DNA from: Sphingomonas kaistensis
GTDB taxonomy: Bacteria; Pseudomonadota; Alphaproteobacteria; Sphingomonadales; Sphingomonadaceae
DNA length: 64,000 nucleotides
NCBI RefSeq assembly: GCF_036884275.1
Contig: NZ_CP145607.1
Span: 620,001 to 684,000, forward strand
Direction: 5' to 3'
How positions within the stretch are numbered: the first letter of the stretch is position 1; every line of letters begins with the position of its first letter. The translations under genes were made by a program, and so were the position numbers. A model generated the notes under the pieces. That model saw nothing but the letters and a program-made list of their open reading frames with translations, was not told the origin of the DNA and did not search any database. Shown here one piece after another: positions 37,748 through 45,817 of this stretch.

Positions 37748-39467
37748 CCGGCGTCCGCTTCTCGTCCACCAGCACCACGCCTTCGCGACGCTTGTCATAG
37801 CCGCCGTCGATTTGGCCGTCGGGACGGATCAACACCGCATGAACGCCGCTGTCCTCGCCCTGCCCCGGCTTCAGCGCCACGCCCCTGGCCGCCAGCCCCG
37901 CGACGACACCGGCCGGAAACTTGTCCACCTCGCCGCCGAAGCTCGACCCTCGCGCAACGAGGTTGGGCAGATCGATCGCCCCCTGCACCGGCAGCTTCCA
38001 CATCAGGCTTCCGACCATGGTTTTGCTGACATAGGCCAGGATCGCGCTTCCCCCGGGGCTTCCGAACGCCCCCGCGAACCGGCCCTGCGCGTCGAGCAGG
38101 ATCAACGGCGTCATCGACGAGCGCGGCCGTTTGCCCCCCGCCACCGCATTGGCGGCGGGACGGCCATCGGCCTCGGTCGGTGAGAAACTGAAATCGGTCA
38201 TCTGATTGTTGAGGAAAAAGCCGTCGACCATCCGGCCGGAGCCAAAGATGCTTTCCACCGTGGTGGTCATGCTGACCACATTGCCGTTGCTGTCGCCGAC
38301 TATGAAATGGCTGGTTCCGGCCGGCTCCCGCGTGGCGTCGGCACCCACCGCCGCCGCGCCCGGCGGTTTCCCCGCGACCGGCGGCGGCCCGGCGGACGGA
38401 CCGATCAGCGCCGCCCGGCTCGCGACATAAGCGGGATCGAGCAGGCCCTCGACCGGCACCTTCACAAAGGCCGGATCGGCGACATAGCGGTCGCGGTCGG
38501 CGTACATCAGGCGCGAGCCTTCGGCGAACAGATACCAGCCCTGCGGATCGCCGGGGCCGCGCGACGCGATATCGGTGCGGCCGAGCATCTCCAGCAATTG
38601 CAAGGTCGACACCCCGCTCGACGGCGGCGGCGGAACGCAGGCGGTATAGCTCTGCCATGCACGGCACAGCGCCTCGCGCTTCACCGGGCGATAACGTGAC
38701 AGATCGGCCATCGTCATGCTGCTCGCGAACGGCCCCTGCCGCACCCGCTCGACGATCCGCGCCGCGGTCTCGCCGGTGTAAAAAACATTCGCCCCGCCGC
38801 TCGCCAGCCGGCGCAGGAACCGGGCGTAGACCGGGTTCTGCAGCGTATCGCCGACCTTGAGCCTGGTCCCGTCGGGCTTGCTAAAATATTTCACCACATC
38901 GGGCGCCGACAGTTCGGCATAATTGCCGGCGAGCATCCGCCCGAGGCGCGGGCTGATCGCGAAGCCCTGTTCGGCCAGCACCGCGGTCGGCTCGAACAAT
39001 TCGGACCAGCGGAGCCGCCCGTGCGCGCGCTGCGCCATCTCGAGCATCCGCACCGCACCCGGCACCCCGGTCGCCCGCCCGCTCAGCACCGCGGTGGCGA
39101 AGGACAAGGGCTTGCCGTCGGGGCCGATGAACATGGTCGGGGTCGCACCCGCAGGTGCCGTCTCGCGCCCGTCGTAGACGGTGACCTTGGCTGTCCGCGC
39201 GTCGTAATAAGTCATGAAGGCGCCCCCGCCGAGACCGCTCGATTGCGGTTCGACGAGGCCCAGCGCCGCCTGCACCGCTACCGCCGCATCGGCCGCGCTG
39301 CCGCCGCGCTGGAGCACGTCCATCCCCGCCTTGGCCGCCAGCGGATTGGCGGCGATCACGAAGCCGGGTCGAGAGACGGCCCGCGTCGACGGGGCGCGTT
39401 GCGGCAGCGTGGCGCAACCAGCGGCCAGAAGGGCGAGCAGGGGGGCGAAAGCGAGACGAGCGGTCAT
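37737..39467 (-). CDS. ggt: Gamma-glutamyltransferase
   Basis: 576 residues from ATG 39467, with a signal peptide ending in a lipobox-like LLAAGC. The proenzyme processing site is intact: the nucleophile threonine is in 'TSHFIVGDSNGNVVSMTTTVE', which would start the small subunit. 'FLNNQMTDFSF' and 'PRSSMTPLILL' are family signatures. It cleaves the gamma-glutamyl bond of glutathione and similar peptides in the periplasm, giving glutamate and cysteinylglycine. An ATG further upstream (39503) is in frame but would spoil the signal peptide. No operon partner is obvious. Confidence 0.92.
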   Translation of the reverse strand: MTARLAFAPLLALLAAGCATLPQRAPSTRAVSRPGFVIAANPLAAKAGMDVLQRGGSAADAAVAVQAALGLVEPQSSGLGGGAFMTYYDARTAKVTVYDGRETAPAGATPTMFIGPDGKPLSFATAVLSGRATGVPGAVRMLEMAQRAHGRLRWSELFEPTAVLAEQGFAISPRLGRMLAGNYAELSAPDVVKYFSKPDGTRLKVGDTLQNPVYARFLRRLASGGANVFYTGETAARIVERVRQGPFASSMTMADLSRYRPVKREALCRAWQSYTACVPPPPSSGVSTLQLLEMLGRTDIASRGPGDPQGWYLFAEGSRLMYADRDRYVADPAFVKVPVEGLLDPAYVASRAALIGPSAGPPPVAGKPPGAAAVGADATREPAGTSHFIVGDSNGNVVSMTTTVESIFGSGRMVDGFFLNNQMTDFSFSPTEADGRPAANAVAGGKRPRSSMTPLILLDAQGRFAGAFGSPGGSAILAYVSKTMVGSLMWKLPVQGAIDLPNLVARGSSFGGEVDKFPAGVVAGLAARGVALKPGQGEDSGVHAVLIRPDGQIDGGYDKRREGVVLVDEKRTPVRR

Positions 39468-39513
39468 GGCTATTGGCCTAACCCCGCCCAATCGATCCGC
39501 CAAGCGCTCAGCA

Positions 39514-39599
39514 CGTCACCCCGGACTTGATTTGGGGCCCAGCTTCTTCTTCCAACTGTGCAAAAAGAAGCCGGATCCCGGGTCAGGCCCGGGATGACG
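39514..39599. repeat. Long imperfect palindromic intergenic element
   Basis: Two 35-base arms (starting CGTCACCCCGGACTTGA and ending GGCCCGGGATGACG) match at about 26 positions across a 16-base centre. The pattern CGTCATCCCGGG...CCCGGGATGACG is a common dispersed element in sphingomonads and other alphaproteobacteria. It lies between ggt and the divergent TauE gene. Several differing positions are T/C or A/G swaps, some of which still pair in RNA. Confidence 0.7.
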
Positions 39600-39634
39600 G
39601 AAACAAATGCATAGGCTATCGCCCCCGCAGCCGC

Positions 39635-40549
39635 ATGGACATCTACCTCCCCATCGCCAACATGAGCGTCAACGCGCTCTTTATCGTGATCCTCGGCGGG
39701 CTGGTCGGCATCCTGTCCGGGCTGTTCGGGGTGGGCGGCGGCTTTCTGACGACGCCATTGCTGATCTTCTACGGTATTCCCCCAAGCGTCGCGGTCGCCT
39801 CGGCCACCACCCAGATCACCGGCGCCAGCGTGTCGGGCGTGTTCGCCCACATGAAACGCGGCGGGGTGGACCTGCGCATGGGGCTGGTGATGATCGCCGG
39901 CGGCCTGGTCGGAAGCCTCGCGGGTGCCGGCCTGTTCCGCCTTGCCCAGGCTAGCGGCCAGATCGACGTGGTGATCGGCATCCTCTACGTCGCGCTGCTG
40001 CTGCCGATCGGCCTCCTGATGCTGCGCGACGCGGTGGTCGCACTCGGCTGGTGGAAGCCCGCCGAAAAGGAAGCGGAGCCGCGCAAGCGCCATCACCGGC
40101 TGGTCGCCTCGCTCCCCTTCCGCTGGCGCTTCTACGCTAGTGGCCTCTATCTCTCGCCGCTGGCACCCCTCGCGCTGGGCTTCGTTGCGGGCATCCTGAC
40201 CGTGCTGCTCGGCGTCGGCGGCGGGTTCATCCTGGTCCCGGCGATGATCTACATCCTCGGCATGGCACCGCGCGTGGTGGTCGGCACCAGCCTCGTCATG
40301 ATCCTTGCGGTCAGCGCCGCGACCACCATGATCCATGCCCTGACCACCCGCTCGGTCGATATCGTGCTGGCCGCGCTGCTGCTGGTCGGCGGCGTGCTCG
40401 GCGCGCAATATGGCGCCCGCCTCACCACCCGCCTCAAGCCCGACCTCCTTCGGTTCGGCCTCGGCGTCATCATCCTCCTCGTGGCGCTGCGAATGGCGCT
40501 CGGCCTGACTTACCGGCCCGAGGAAATCTTCTCGATCGAATATCTGTGA
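39635..40549 (+). CDS. TauE/SafE family anion exporter
   Basis: 304 residues from ATG 39635. About eight membrane segments fall in two repeats, each starting with a glycine-rich helix typical of the family: 'GGLVGILSGLFGVGGGFLTTP' and 'GFVAGILTVLLGVGGGFILVP'. Members export sulfite or sulfoacetate, or carry other organic anions across the inner membrane. The stop overlaps the next gene by 4 bases (GTGA). In other alphaproteobacteria the same pairing with a TIGR02186 protein is found, so a two-part complex is plausible. The substrate here is not shown. Confidence 0.9.
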   Translation: MDIYLPIANMSVNALFIVILGGLVGILSGLFGVGGGFLTTPLLIFYGIPPSVAVASATTQITGASVSGVFAHMKRGGVDLRMGLVMIAGGLVGSLAGAGLFRLAQASGQIDVVIGILYVALLLPIGLLMLRDAVVALGWWKPAEKEAEPRKRHHRLVASLPFRWRFYASGLYLSPLAPLALGFVAGILTVLLGVGGGFILVPAMIYILGMAPRVVVGTSLVMILAVSAATTMIHALTTRSVDIVLAALLLVGGVLGAQYGARLTTRLKPDLLRFGLGVIILLVALRMALGLTYRPEEIFSIEYL

Positions 40550-41307
40550 AGCTGCGGCCTTTCTTCCTCGCGCTGCTGGCCCCGCTCCTCCTGGGCCAGG
40601 CCGGCCCACGCCTGGTGCCCGATATCTCCGCCCGCGCGATCGAGATCCGCTACAGCTTCACCGGCGCGCAACTGCTGCTGTTCGGCGCGATCCTTTATCC
40701 CGGCGGCCGCACCCCGACCCGGCCGCTCGACGTGGTGGTGCTGCTGAAAGGCCCGGTGCAGCCGATGATCGTCCGCGAAAAACAGAAGATCGCCGGCATC
40801 TGGATGAACGCCGACAGCCACCGCTTCGTGTCCGCCCCGGCCTATTACGCCGTCGCCTCCAACCGCCCCTTGTCGCAGATCGTCGGTGAGCGCACCGCCG
40901 CGGTCTATGAACTCGGCCTCGGCAATCTCCAGCTATCGCCCGGCGGCGGCGCGCAGCCCGAAAAAGCGCAGCGCTTCGAAAACGGCCTGCTCGACCTGCG
41001 CACCCGTCAGGGTCTGTATGCCGAAAACAGCAACGGCGTCGAAATCAGCGACGGCGTTCTCTACCGCGCCCGAATCTCGATCCCCAGCCAAGTCCCGATC
41101 GGCACTTACGAGACCGAGACCTTCTTGATCGACCGCGGCAAGGTGATCGCCGCCGCGACCAAGGAAGTGGACGTCCGCAAAACCGGGTTCGAACGCTTCA
41201 TCGCCACCGCTGCGCGGCGGCATGGCTTTCTCTACGGGCTTGCCGCCGTGGTGCTGAGCCTCGGCCTCGGCTGGGGCGCCGCCGCCCTGTTCGGGCGCAA
41301 CAGCTAG
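40546..41307 (+). CDS. TIGR02186 family membrane protein
   Basis: 253 residues starting with GTG inside the end of the TauE gene. There is an N-terminal signal/anchor (LRPFFLALLAPLLLGQAGP), then a periplasmic beta-rich body ('EIRYSFTGAQLLLFGAILYPGG', 'VVVLLKGPVQPMIVREKQKIAGIWMN'). One C-terminal helix ('GFLYGLAAVVLSLGLGWGAAALFG') leaves only a short tail. This matches TIGR02186, a family of unknown function that travels with TauE/SafE permeases. Coupled translation suggests a stable partner of the permease. Confidence 0.87.
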   Translation: MKLRPFFLALLAPLLLGQAGPRLVPDISARAIEIRYSFTGAQLLLFGAILYPGGRTPTRPLDVVVLLKGPVQPMIVREKQKIAGIWMNADSHRFVSAPAYYAVASNRPLSQIVGERTAAVYELGLGNLQLSPGGGAQPEKAQRFENGLLDLRTRQGLYAENSNGVEISDGVLYRARISIPSQVPIGTYETETFLIDRGKVIAAATKEVDVRKTGFERFIATAARRHGFLYGLAAVVLSLGLGWGAAALFGRNS

Positions 41308-41374
41308 AGGAAATCTTAACCGCATTTCGCCTACGCCGATCCCAACAAATTCAGTGGGAGCGGTGCGGACGATC

Positions 41375-43060
41375 ATGGAAGACAATGCGGGTCTCAGGCA
41401 GCTGATCGACGAGCTGACCAGCCATTCGGAAGACGATCATGCCGGCGGCCACGTCCCCGTCGTGCGCGAAAAGTTCGATCCGATCGGCGCGGTCATGGAC
41501 ATCGCCGGCTCGGGCTCGCAGGCCAAGCTCGATCCCGTGAAGCTGCTCGCACTCGCCGACCACCGCGATCCCTCGGTCGCGATGTCGGGGCAGGTCGGCA
41601 GCCAGGTCAAGATGGCGGTCGGCAAGAGCTGGCTAATCGCCAACGTCCGGACCATGAAGGCGGGCGACGACGGCTCGGTGATCGCCGCCATCGACTTCCT
41701 CGGCGAAGGCAGCCGCGACCAGAATGGCGGTATGAGCGGCTTCCGCCGCGGTGTCACCCGCTACCCGATCCCGGGCGCCGAAGTGCACCCGGTCACCACC
41801 GATGACCTCCGCCAGGTGTTCGCCGCCTCCGACAGCGCCCACGTCGAGATCGGCACCGTCTACCCGACCGAAGACATTCGCGGCGCGCTCTACATCGACC
41901 CGATGCTCAGCAAGCATTTCGCGATCCTCGGCTCGACCGGCACCGGCAAATCGACCTCGGTCGCGCTGATCCTCCATCGCATCTCGAACTACAGCCCCGA
42001 GGGGCACATCGTGATGATCGATCCGCACGGCGAATATTCCGCCGCCTTCAAGGGCTGCGGCGAACTCTTCAACGTCGACAATCTTCAGCTCCCCTACTGG
42101 CTGCTCAATTTCGAAGAACATTGCGAGGTGCTGCTCACCACCGACGGGGCCGAGCGCAATCGCGACGCCGACATCCTCGCCAAATGCCTCCTCGCCGCGC
42201 GGACCAAGAACAAGTTTTCGGAGCAGTTTGGCAAGGTGACGGTGGATTCGCCGATCCCCTATCTGCTGACCGACCTGAACTCGATCCTGGTCGCCGAAAT
42301 GGGCAAGCTCGACCGCGCCGGCGACACCACACCCTACCAGCGGCTCAAGACCAAGCTCGACGAACTCAAGGCCGACCCGCGCTACACCTTCATGTTCTCG
42401 GGCATGAACATCACCGATTCGATGGGCAGCTTCATCGCCAAGCTGTTCCGCATGCCCGCCAACGGCAAGCCGATCAGCATCGTCGACGTGTCGGGCGTGC
42501 CGTCCGACATCACCAGCGTCGTCGTCTCGGTGCTCGCCCGCATGGTGTTCGATTACGCCATCTGGTCACGCACCGAAGCGCAGCGGCCGATCTTGCTCGT
42601 CTGCGAAGAAGCCCACCGTTACGTCCCCAAGGACGAGAACAACGGCGTCCAGGCGGTCCGCAAAATCCTCGAACGGATCGCCAAGGAAGGCCGTAAATAT
42701 GGCGTGTCGCTGGGCCTCATCACCCAGCGTCCGTCCGACTTGGCCGAAGGCGTGCTGTCGCAGTGCGGCACGATCATCTCGATGCGTCTCAATAACGACC
42801 GCGACCAAGCCTGCGTCCGCGCCGCCATGCCCGAAGGCGCCCGCGGCTTCCTCGACGCCATCCCCGCCCTCCGCAACCGCGAATGCATCGTCTGCGGCGA
42901 AGGCGTCGCGATTCCGATCCGCGTCCGGTTCGACGACCTCGAACCCGAAAAGCGCCCGGCCTCGTCCGATCCGAGCTTCGCCAACCTGTGGCGTGAAACC
43001 GGCGGCGAAGCCGAGATCATCACCCGCACCGTCAAGCGCTGGCGCGGCCACGGCCGCTAA
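41375..43060 (+). CDS. HerA/FtsK-type ATPase (DUF87 family)
   Basis: 561 residues from ATG 41375; GTG codons at 41354 and 41363 are in frame alternatives. An N-terminal HAS-barrel-like part (about 1-150) precedes the RecA-type ATPase domain with Walker A 'GSTGTGKST' near 186. Walker B is in 'RPILLVCEEAHRYVP', and later come 'KEGRKYGVSLGLITQRPSDL' and the arginine-finger region. HerA proteins are hexameric DNA translocases; with nuclease NurA they process DNA ends in archaea. In bacteria they occur alone or with defence nucleases (for example SIR2-HerA). No nuclease neighbour is seen here, so this looks like the stand-alone housekeeping form. Confidence 0.88.
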   Translation: MEDNAGLRQLIDELTSHSEDDHAGGHVPVVREKFDPIGAVMDIAGSGSQAKLDPVKLLALADHRDPSVAMSGQVGSQVKMAVGKSWLIANVRTMKAGDDGSVIAAIDFLGEGSRDQNGGMSGFRRGVTRYPIPGAEVHPVTTDDLRQVFAASDSAHVEIGTVYPTEDIRGALYIDPMLSKHFAILGSTGTGKSTSVALILHRISNYSPEGHIVMIDPHGEYSAAFKGCGELFNVDNLQLPYWLLNFEEHCEVLLTTDGAERNRDADILAKCLLAARTKNKFSEQFGKVTVDSPIPYLLTDLNSILVAEMGKLDRAGDTTPYQRLKTKLDELKADPRYTFMFSGMNITDSMGSFIAKLFRMPANGKPISIVDVSGVPSDITSVVVSVLARMVFDYAIWSRTEAQRPILLVCEEAHRYVPKDENNGVQAVRKILERIAKEGRKYGVSLGLITQRPSDLAEGVLSQCGTIISMRLNNDRDQACVRAAMPEGARGFLDAIPALRNRECIVCGEGVAIPIRVRFDDLEPEKRPASSDPSFANLWRETGGEAEIITRTVKRWRGHGR

Positions 43061-43095
43061 AGGCAGGCAGCGGCCCGCCCTCGCGCGGGCCGCGC

Positions 43096-43587
43096 TTACT
43101 TGTAGCGGAAGTCCGACTGCACCAGCAGGCCCGACGCCGGAACCGTCACCGGCTGCATCAACAGCACCGCCTGATCGCGGAAGCCTTGATCAAAAACCGG
43201 CGGAGCCTCTCTCGCAGGCTGCGCGCCGACGGGCCTCGACAAGTTGCGGCGCGCGTGCAGCAGGACGAAATACTCGCCCGGCGCGACATTCTTGAAGCTG
43301 TAGCCGGCGCCGAACGAACAGCGCGCTTCCTTGTCGCGCAGGGCGCTGGAGGCGCGGCTGTCCTTAAGCTCGGCCGGCGACAGGGTGCGCGACGCGGCCG
43401 ACGCGGTGCCGAACATCTGGACGATGCTCTGCTCGCTTGCCGTCGTGCGGGGCACCAGCGCCACCCCGACGCAACGGGCGGCCTCGCCACCGAGAATCAC
43501 TTTAGCCTCGCCGGAAATGGTAGCGGCGCTTGCGGGCATCGCGGCGATCGACAGCGCGGCAAGCGGCAGAAGAATACGGGTGCGCAT
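43096..43587 (-). CDS. Secreted protein of unknown function
   Basis: 163 residues from ATG 43587 (GAGGAG 7 bases upstream). A signal peptide (MRTRILLPLAALSIAAMPASAA) is followed by a beta-rich domain. It has a cysteine pair (VARC near 40 and ARCSFGAGY near 92) and a strand pattern 'YSFKNVAPGEYFVLLHARR' reminiscent of carboxypeptidase-regulatory/prealbumin-like folds. No enzyme motif is present. It could be a periplasmic binding or structural protein. A long perfect palindrome separates it from the UrcA gene upstream on the same strand. Confidence 0.7.
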   Translation of the reverse strand: MRTRILLPLAALSIAAMPASAATISGEAKVILGGEAARCVGVALVPRTTASEQSIVQMFGTASAASRTLSPAELKDSRASSALRDKEARCSFGAGYSFKNVAPGEYFVLLHARRNLSRPVGAQPAREAPPVFDQGFRDQAVLLMQPVTVPASGLLVQSDFRYK

Positions 43588-43694
43588 CGGCAAACTCCTC
43601 ATCACGACAACGCACCAGCAGGGCGTCGATCCCGAGCACGACCATGAGGCCATAGAAACAGCGCTCGAACAAGCGATTCGCTCCCATCCGGCGC

Positions 43695-43740
43695 AGTCAC
43701 GACAAAGGGGACGGCGCCAACCGTCCCCTTTGTCGTGACT
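43695..43740. repeat. Perfect 20-bp palindrome with 6-base loop
   Basis: AGTCACGACAAAGGGGACGG is exactly mirrored by CCGTCCCCTTTGTCGTGACT, with CGCCAA between. It ends 11 bases before the end of the UrcA gene (minus strand), so it could terminate that transcript, although no T run follows. The AAAGGGGACGG core resembles REP sequences that go with RAYT transposases; none is in the window. Confidence 0.8.
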
Positions 43741-43751
43741 ACCCGTGCCGG

Positions 43752-44147
43752 TCAGCGCGCGCCGATCACCATCGAAATCGCCACCGCCGGACCCACCGGA
43801 AGCCCGGCCATCTGGCGCTTGGCACGCTCGACCGCCGCGGCCACCTGGCCCTTGGTGCTGTCGATCGCGTCAATGGTGCAGCGGTCGGTGCTGTAGGGCC
43901 CGTTCAGATCCCAGCACAGGCCGTTGGCGGTGCTGCGGATGCGCGAGGCGAGGATCTTCTGCCCCGGGCGGAAGGCGAGGTTGAGATCGGCGTAGGACAC
44001 CCGGCGTTGCAGGTCGGGATCGATCCGTTCGCCCTTCACCACCACGTCCTGCAGCGGGCCAGAAGCGGCGGCGGCGCCGGCAATGCCGACCAGGCTCAGT
44101 CCGAACGCGATGGCGGCGGTCAGGCAGGCGAATTTGCGGCTTTCCAT
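43752..44147 (-). CDS. UrcA family protein
   Basis: 131 residues with GGAGG before the ATG. Signal peptide about 1-28 (IAFGLSLVGIAGAAAASG). The core 'RRVSYADLNLAFRPGQKILASRIRSTANGLCWDL' and a second cysteine in 'STDRCTIDAIDST' fit the UrcA family, small secreted proteins common in sphingomonads and Caulobacterales with no known function. It lies downstream of, and on the same strand as, the LytTR fusion regulator (51-base gap), so it may be its target or share its message. Confidence 0.85.
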   Translation of the reverse strand: MESRKFACLTAAIAFGLSLVGIAGAAAASGPLQDVVVKGERIDPDLQRRVSYADLNLAFRPGQKILASRIRSTANGLCWDLNGPYSTDRCTIDAIDSTKGQVAAAVERAKRQMAGLPVGPAVAISMVIGAR

Positions 44148-44198
44148 GATGTCCTCCTTGAGCGGCGCGGAACTGCGCCCGGAGGCCGCTGTCGCGCT

Positions 44199-44903
44199 TC
44201 ACAGGGTCAGCTTCAGCTCGTTTTCGTTGATCGTCGCCGGCACGTCGCCCGCAGGGTCCGGTTTCGGTGAAGACGCCGGATCCATCGACGACTCGCCCGC
44301 CATGATCCGCAGCACGTCGGGGGTATGGCTCTTGGCTACCCACATCTCGCTTCCATCGCACAGCCGCGCCTTCCAGCGGCGCCCGTCGTGAAGCAGCCGC
44401 TCGATAAAGGTGATCCGGACCAGCGAGCTGCGATGCAGCTGGACGAACCCCTGGTCGGCGAGCTCGGCGACCAGATGTGCCATGGTGTCGTGGACGAGGC
44501 AGTCCCAGCTGCCGACATGCACCCGCATATAATCGCCCTCGGCGACGATCTTGTCGATCAGTCGATGCTCGATCCGCCGGCGACCGTCCTTGCACGGCAA
44601 CCACATCGCGCCCGACGGAGCGGAGACTGGCGACTGGCGGTTCACGGTCCGGGCGACGAAGTTCGTTTCCACCCGCGTCGTATATTGCGCCAGGGGCTCG
44701 CGCAGCCGGTCCATGCCCGCGGTGAACTCCGCCATGTCCGAGCAATGGCCCTGAAGAATGAGGTCGAACGTGCCGCACACCTCCATCGCCCGCTCCACCT
44801 GCGGACATTGGAGGAGGCACGCCTTGAATCGCTTCAACCCATCCGGTTCGGAGCGATGATCAAAGGCAATGCATGCAATGACGACCAGGTCGGTCATCGG
44901 CAC
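44199..44903 (-). CDS. Regulator with Lrp/AsnC-type effector domain fused to LytTR
   Basis: 234 residues. Residues about 8-88 have the shape of an Lrp/AsnC effector (RAM) domain: 'KACLLQCPQVERAMEVCGTFDLILQG' with the G-x-x-D turn, then 'YTTRVETNFVARTV'. Residues about 115-205 form a LytTR DNA-binding domain: 'IVAEGDYMRVHVGSWDCLVH', 'FVQLHRSSLVRITFIERL' and 'ARLCDGSEMWVAKSH'. LytTR usually follows a phospho-receiver; here a small-molecule domain replaces it, which suggests direct ligand control. There is no Lrp-type HTH. The last 30 residues are Pro/Asp-rich. It is next to a UrcA gene. Confidence 0.8.
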   Translation of the reverse strand: MPMTDLVVIACIAFDHRSEPDGLKRFKACLLQCPQVERAMEVCGTFDLILQGHCSDMAEFTAGMDRLREPLAQYTTRVETNFVARTVNRQSPVSAPSGAMWLPCKDGRRRIEHRLIDKIVAEGDYMRVHVGSWDCLVHDTMAHLVAELADQGFVQLHRSSLVRITFIERLLHDGRRWKARLCDGSEMWVAKSHTPDVLRIMAGESSMDPASSPKPDPAGDVPATINENELKLTL

Positions 44904-45022
44904 GGCTACCTTTCACAGCAGCTCACGCAGTTACGCTTAAGTTAATAACCTGGCAACGATTCGTGCGCTCGGACCGTCCTTAACGTTGCGGCGTTGCGCC
45001 CTCGATCTACAGGCATCCGGGC

Positions 45023-45070
45023 AAAAAAGATCGGCCGCTACTCCGGGTTTTCTCCGGGAGCAGCGGCCGA
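45023..45070 (-). terminator. Rho-independent terminator of the PEP-CTERM gene
   Basis: On the minus strand TCGGCCGCT / AGCGGCCGA flank an inner, slightly bulged CTCCCGG / CCCGGAG stem. Six T residues follow two bases later. It starts 46 bases after the gene stop. Strong stem and T run together make this a convincing site. Confidence 0.88.
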
Positions 45071-45116
45071 CGGGTTTTCGGTCGTTCAAGATCCCTTCGC
45101 GGGATCGTGGATGACC

Positions 45117-45731
45117 TCAGTTGCTGAAAGTGGGCACCGCGCTCACCCTGCGGCGACGGCGGAGGGATGCGCCAACCGCGCCGAAGCCGATCAGCATCAG
45201 GGCCCAGGTGCCGGGTTCCGGAACGGCGCCGACCTGCGCCGCGCTGTTGACGTTCAGGATGTCGAACGCCCACGCGTTGGTGCGACCGTTGAACGAGCCG
45301 GTGCCCTGAAACCCGTTCGAAAGGTTCGGTCCAAGCGCGAAGTTGGAGAAGGCCGCTACCGACACGGTATAGTTGCCCGGACCAAGCAAGCGGCTGAGGA
45401 AGACGTCGTACCGATTGCCGTTGATATCGGCCGGGACGTTAAGTCCGCCGTCATCATTCTGGCCGATCAGAGCGCCCGAGCTGTCGAACAGCGCCAGGAT
45501 CGGATCGAAGCCGCCACGCGCGATCACCTGTCCGGCGGCGTTGGTGCCGCCCGCATAGGAATAGGACCGCAGCGTCACCGTGGAGTCGGTGCCGACGGAA
45601 AAGTTGAAAAACTGCACCGCGTTGGCATTCGGCAACGAGCCAGTGTAGGAGAAGTCGGCCGCCGAGGCAGCGGTTCCGCTGGTCAACAGCGCCCCTGCAA
45701 TGCCGAACGCCAGCACTTTGCCCATCTTCAT
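45117..45731 (-). CDS. PEPxxWA-CTERM sorting-domain protein
   Basis: 204 residues from ATG 45731 with AAGGGG 8 bases before it. Signal peptide (MGKVLAFGIAGALLTSGTAASA), then a beta-rich body ('FDPILALFDSSGALIGQNDDGG', DVFLSRLLGPGNYTVSVAAF) like a pre-peptidase/DVUA0089-type domain. The C-terminal anchor is 'VPEPGTWALMLIGFGAVGASLRRRRR'. That tail is the sphingomonad PEPxxWA signal, thought to be recognised by an exosortase and linked with exopolysaccharide. No exosortase gene is in the window. A promoter-like pair lies upstream and a terminator downstream, so it seems to be a single-gene unit. Confidence 0.88.
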   Translation of the reverse strand: MKMGKVLAFGIAGALLTSGTAASAADFSYTGSLPNANAVQFFNFSVGTDSTVTLRSYSYAGGTNAAGQVIARGGFDPILALFDSSGALIGQNDDGGLNVPADINGNRYDVFLSRLLGPGNYTVSVAAFSNFALGPNLSNGFQGTGSFNGRTNAWAFDILNVNSAAQVGAVPEPGTWALMLIGFGAVGASLRRRRRVSAVPTFSN

Positions 45732-45778
45732 GTCGTATCCCCTTGTGTTGCGATGTCGGCGAACCGACTCGATACGGG

Positions 45779-45807
45779 GAATTAACAAATCATTAATCTT
45801 TGTTCAA
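45779..45807 (-). promoter_or_regulatory. Putative promoter of the PEP-CTERM gene
   Basis: TTGAAC and TAATTC with a 17-base AT-rich spacer on the minus strand, 48-76 bases before the ATG. The run of A/T is unusual for this genome. This is a pattern match only. Confidence 0.4.
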
Positions 45808-45817
45808 CCTGCCAGTG

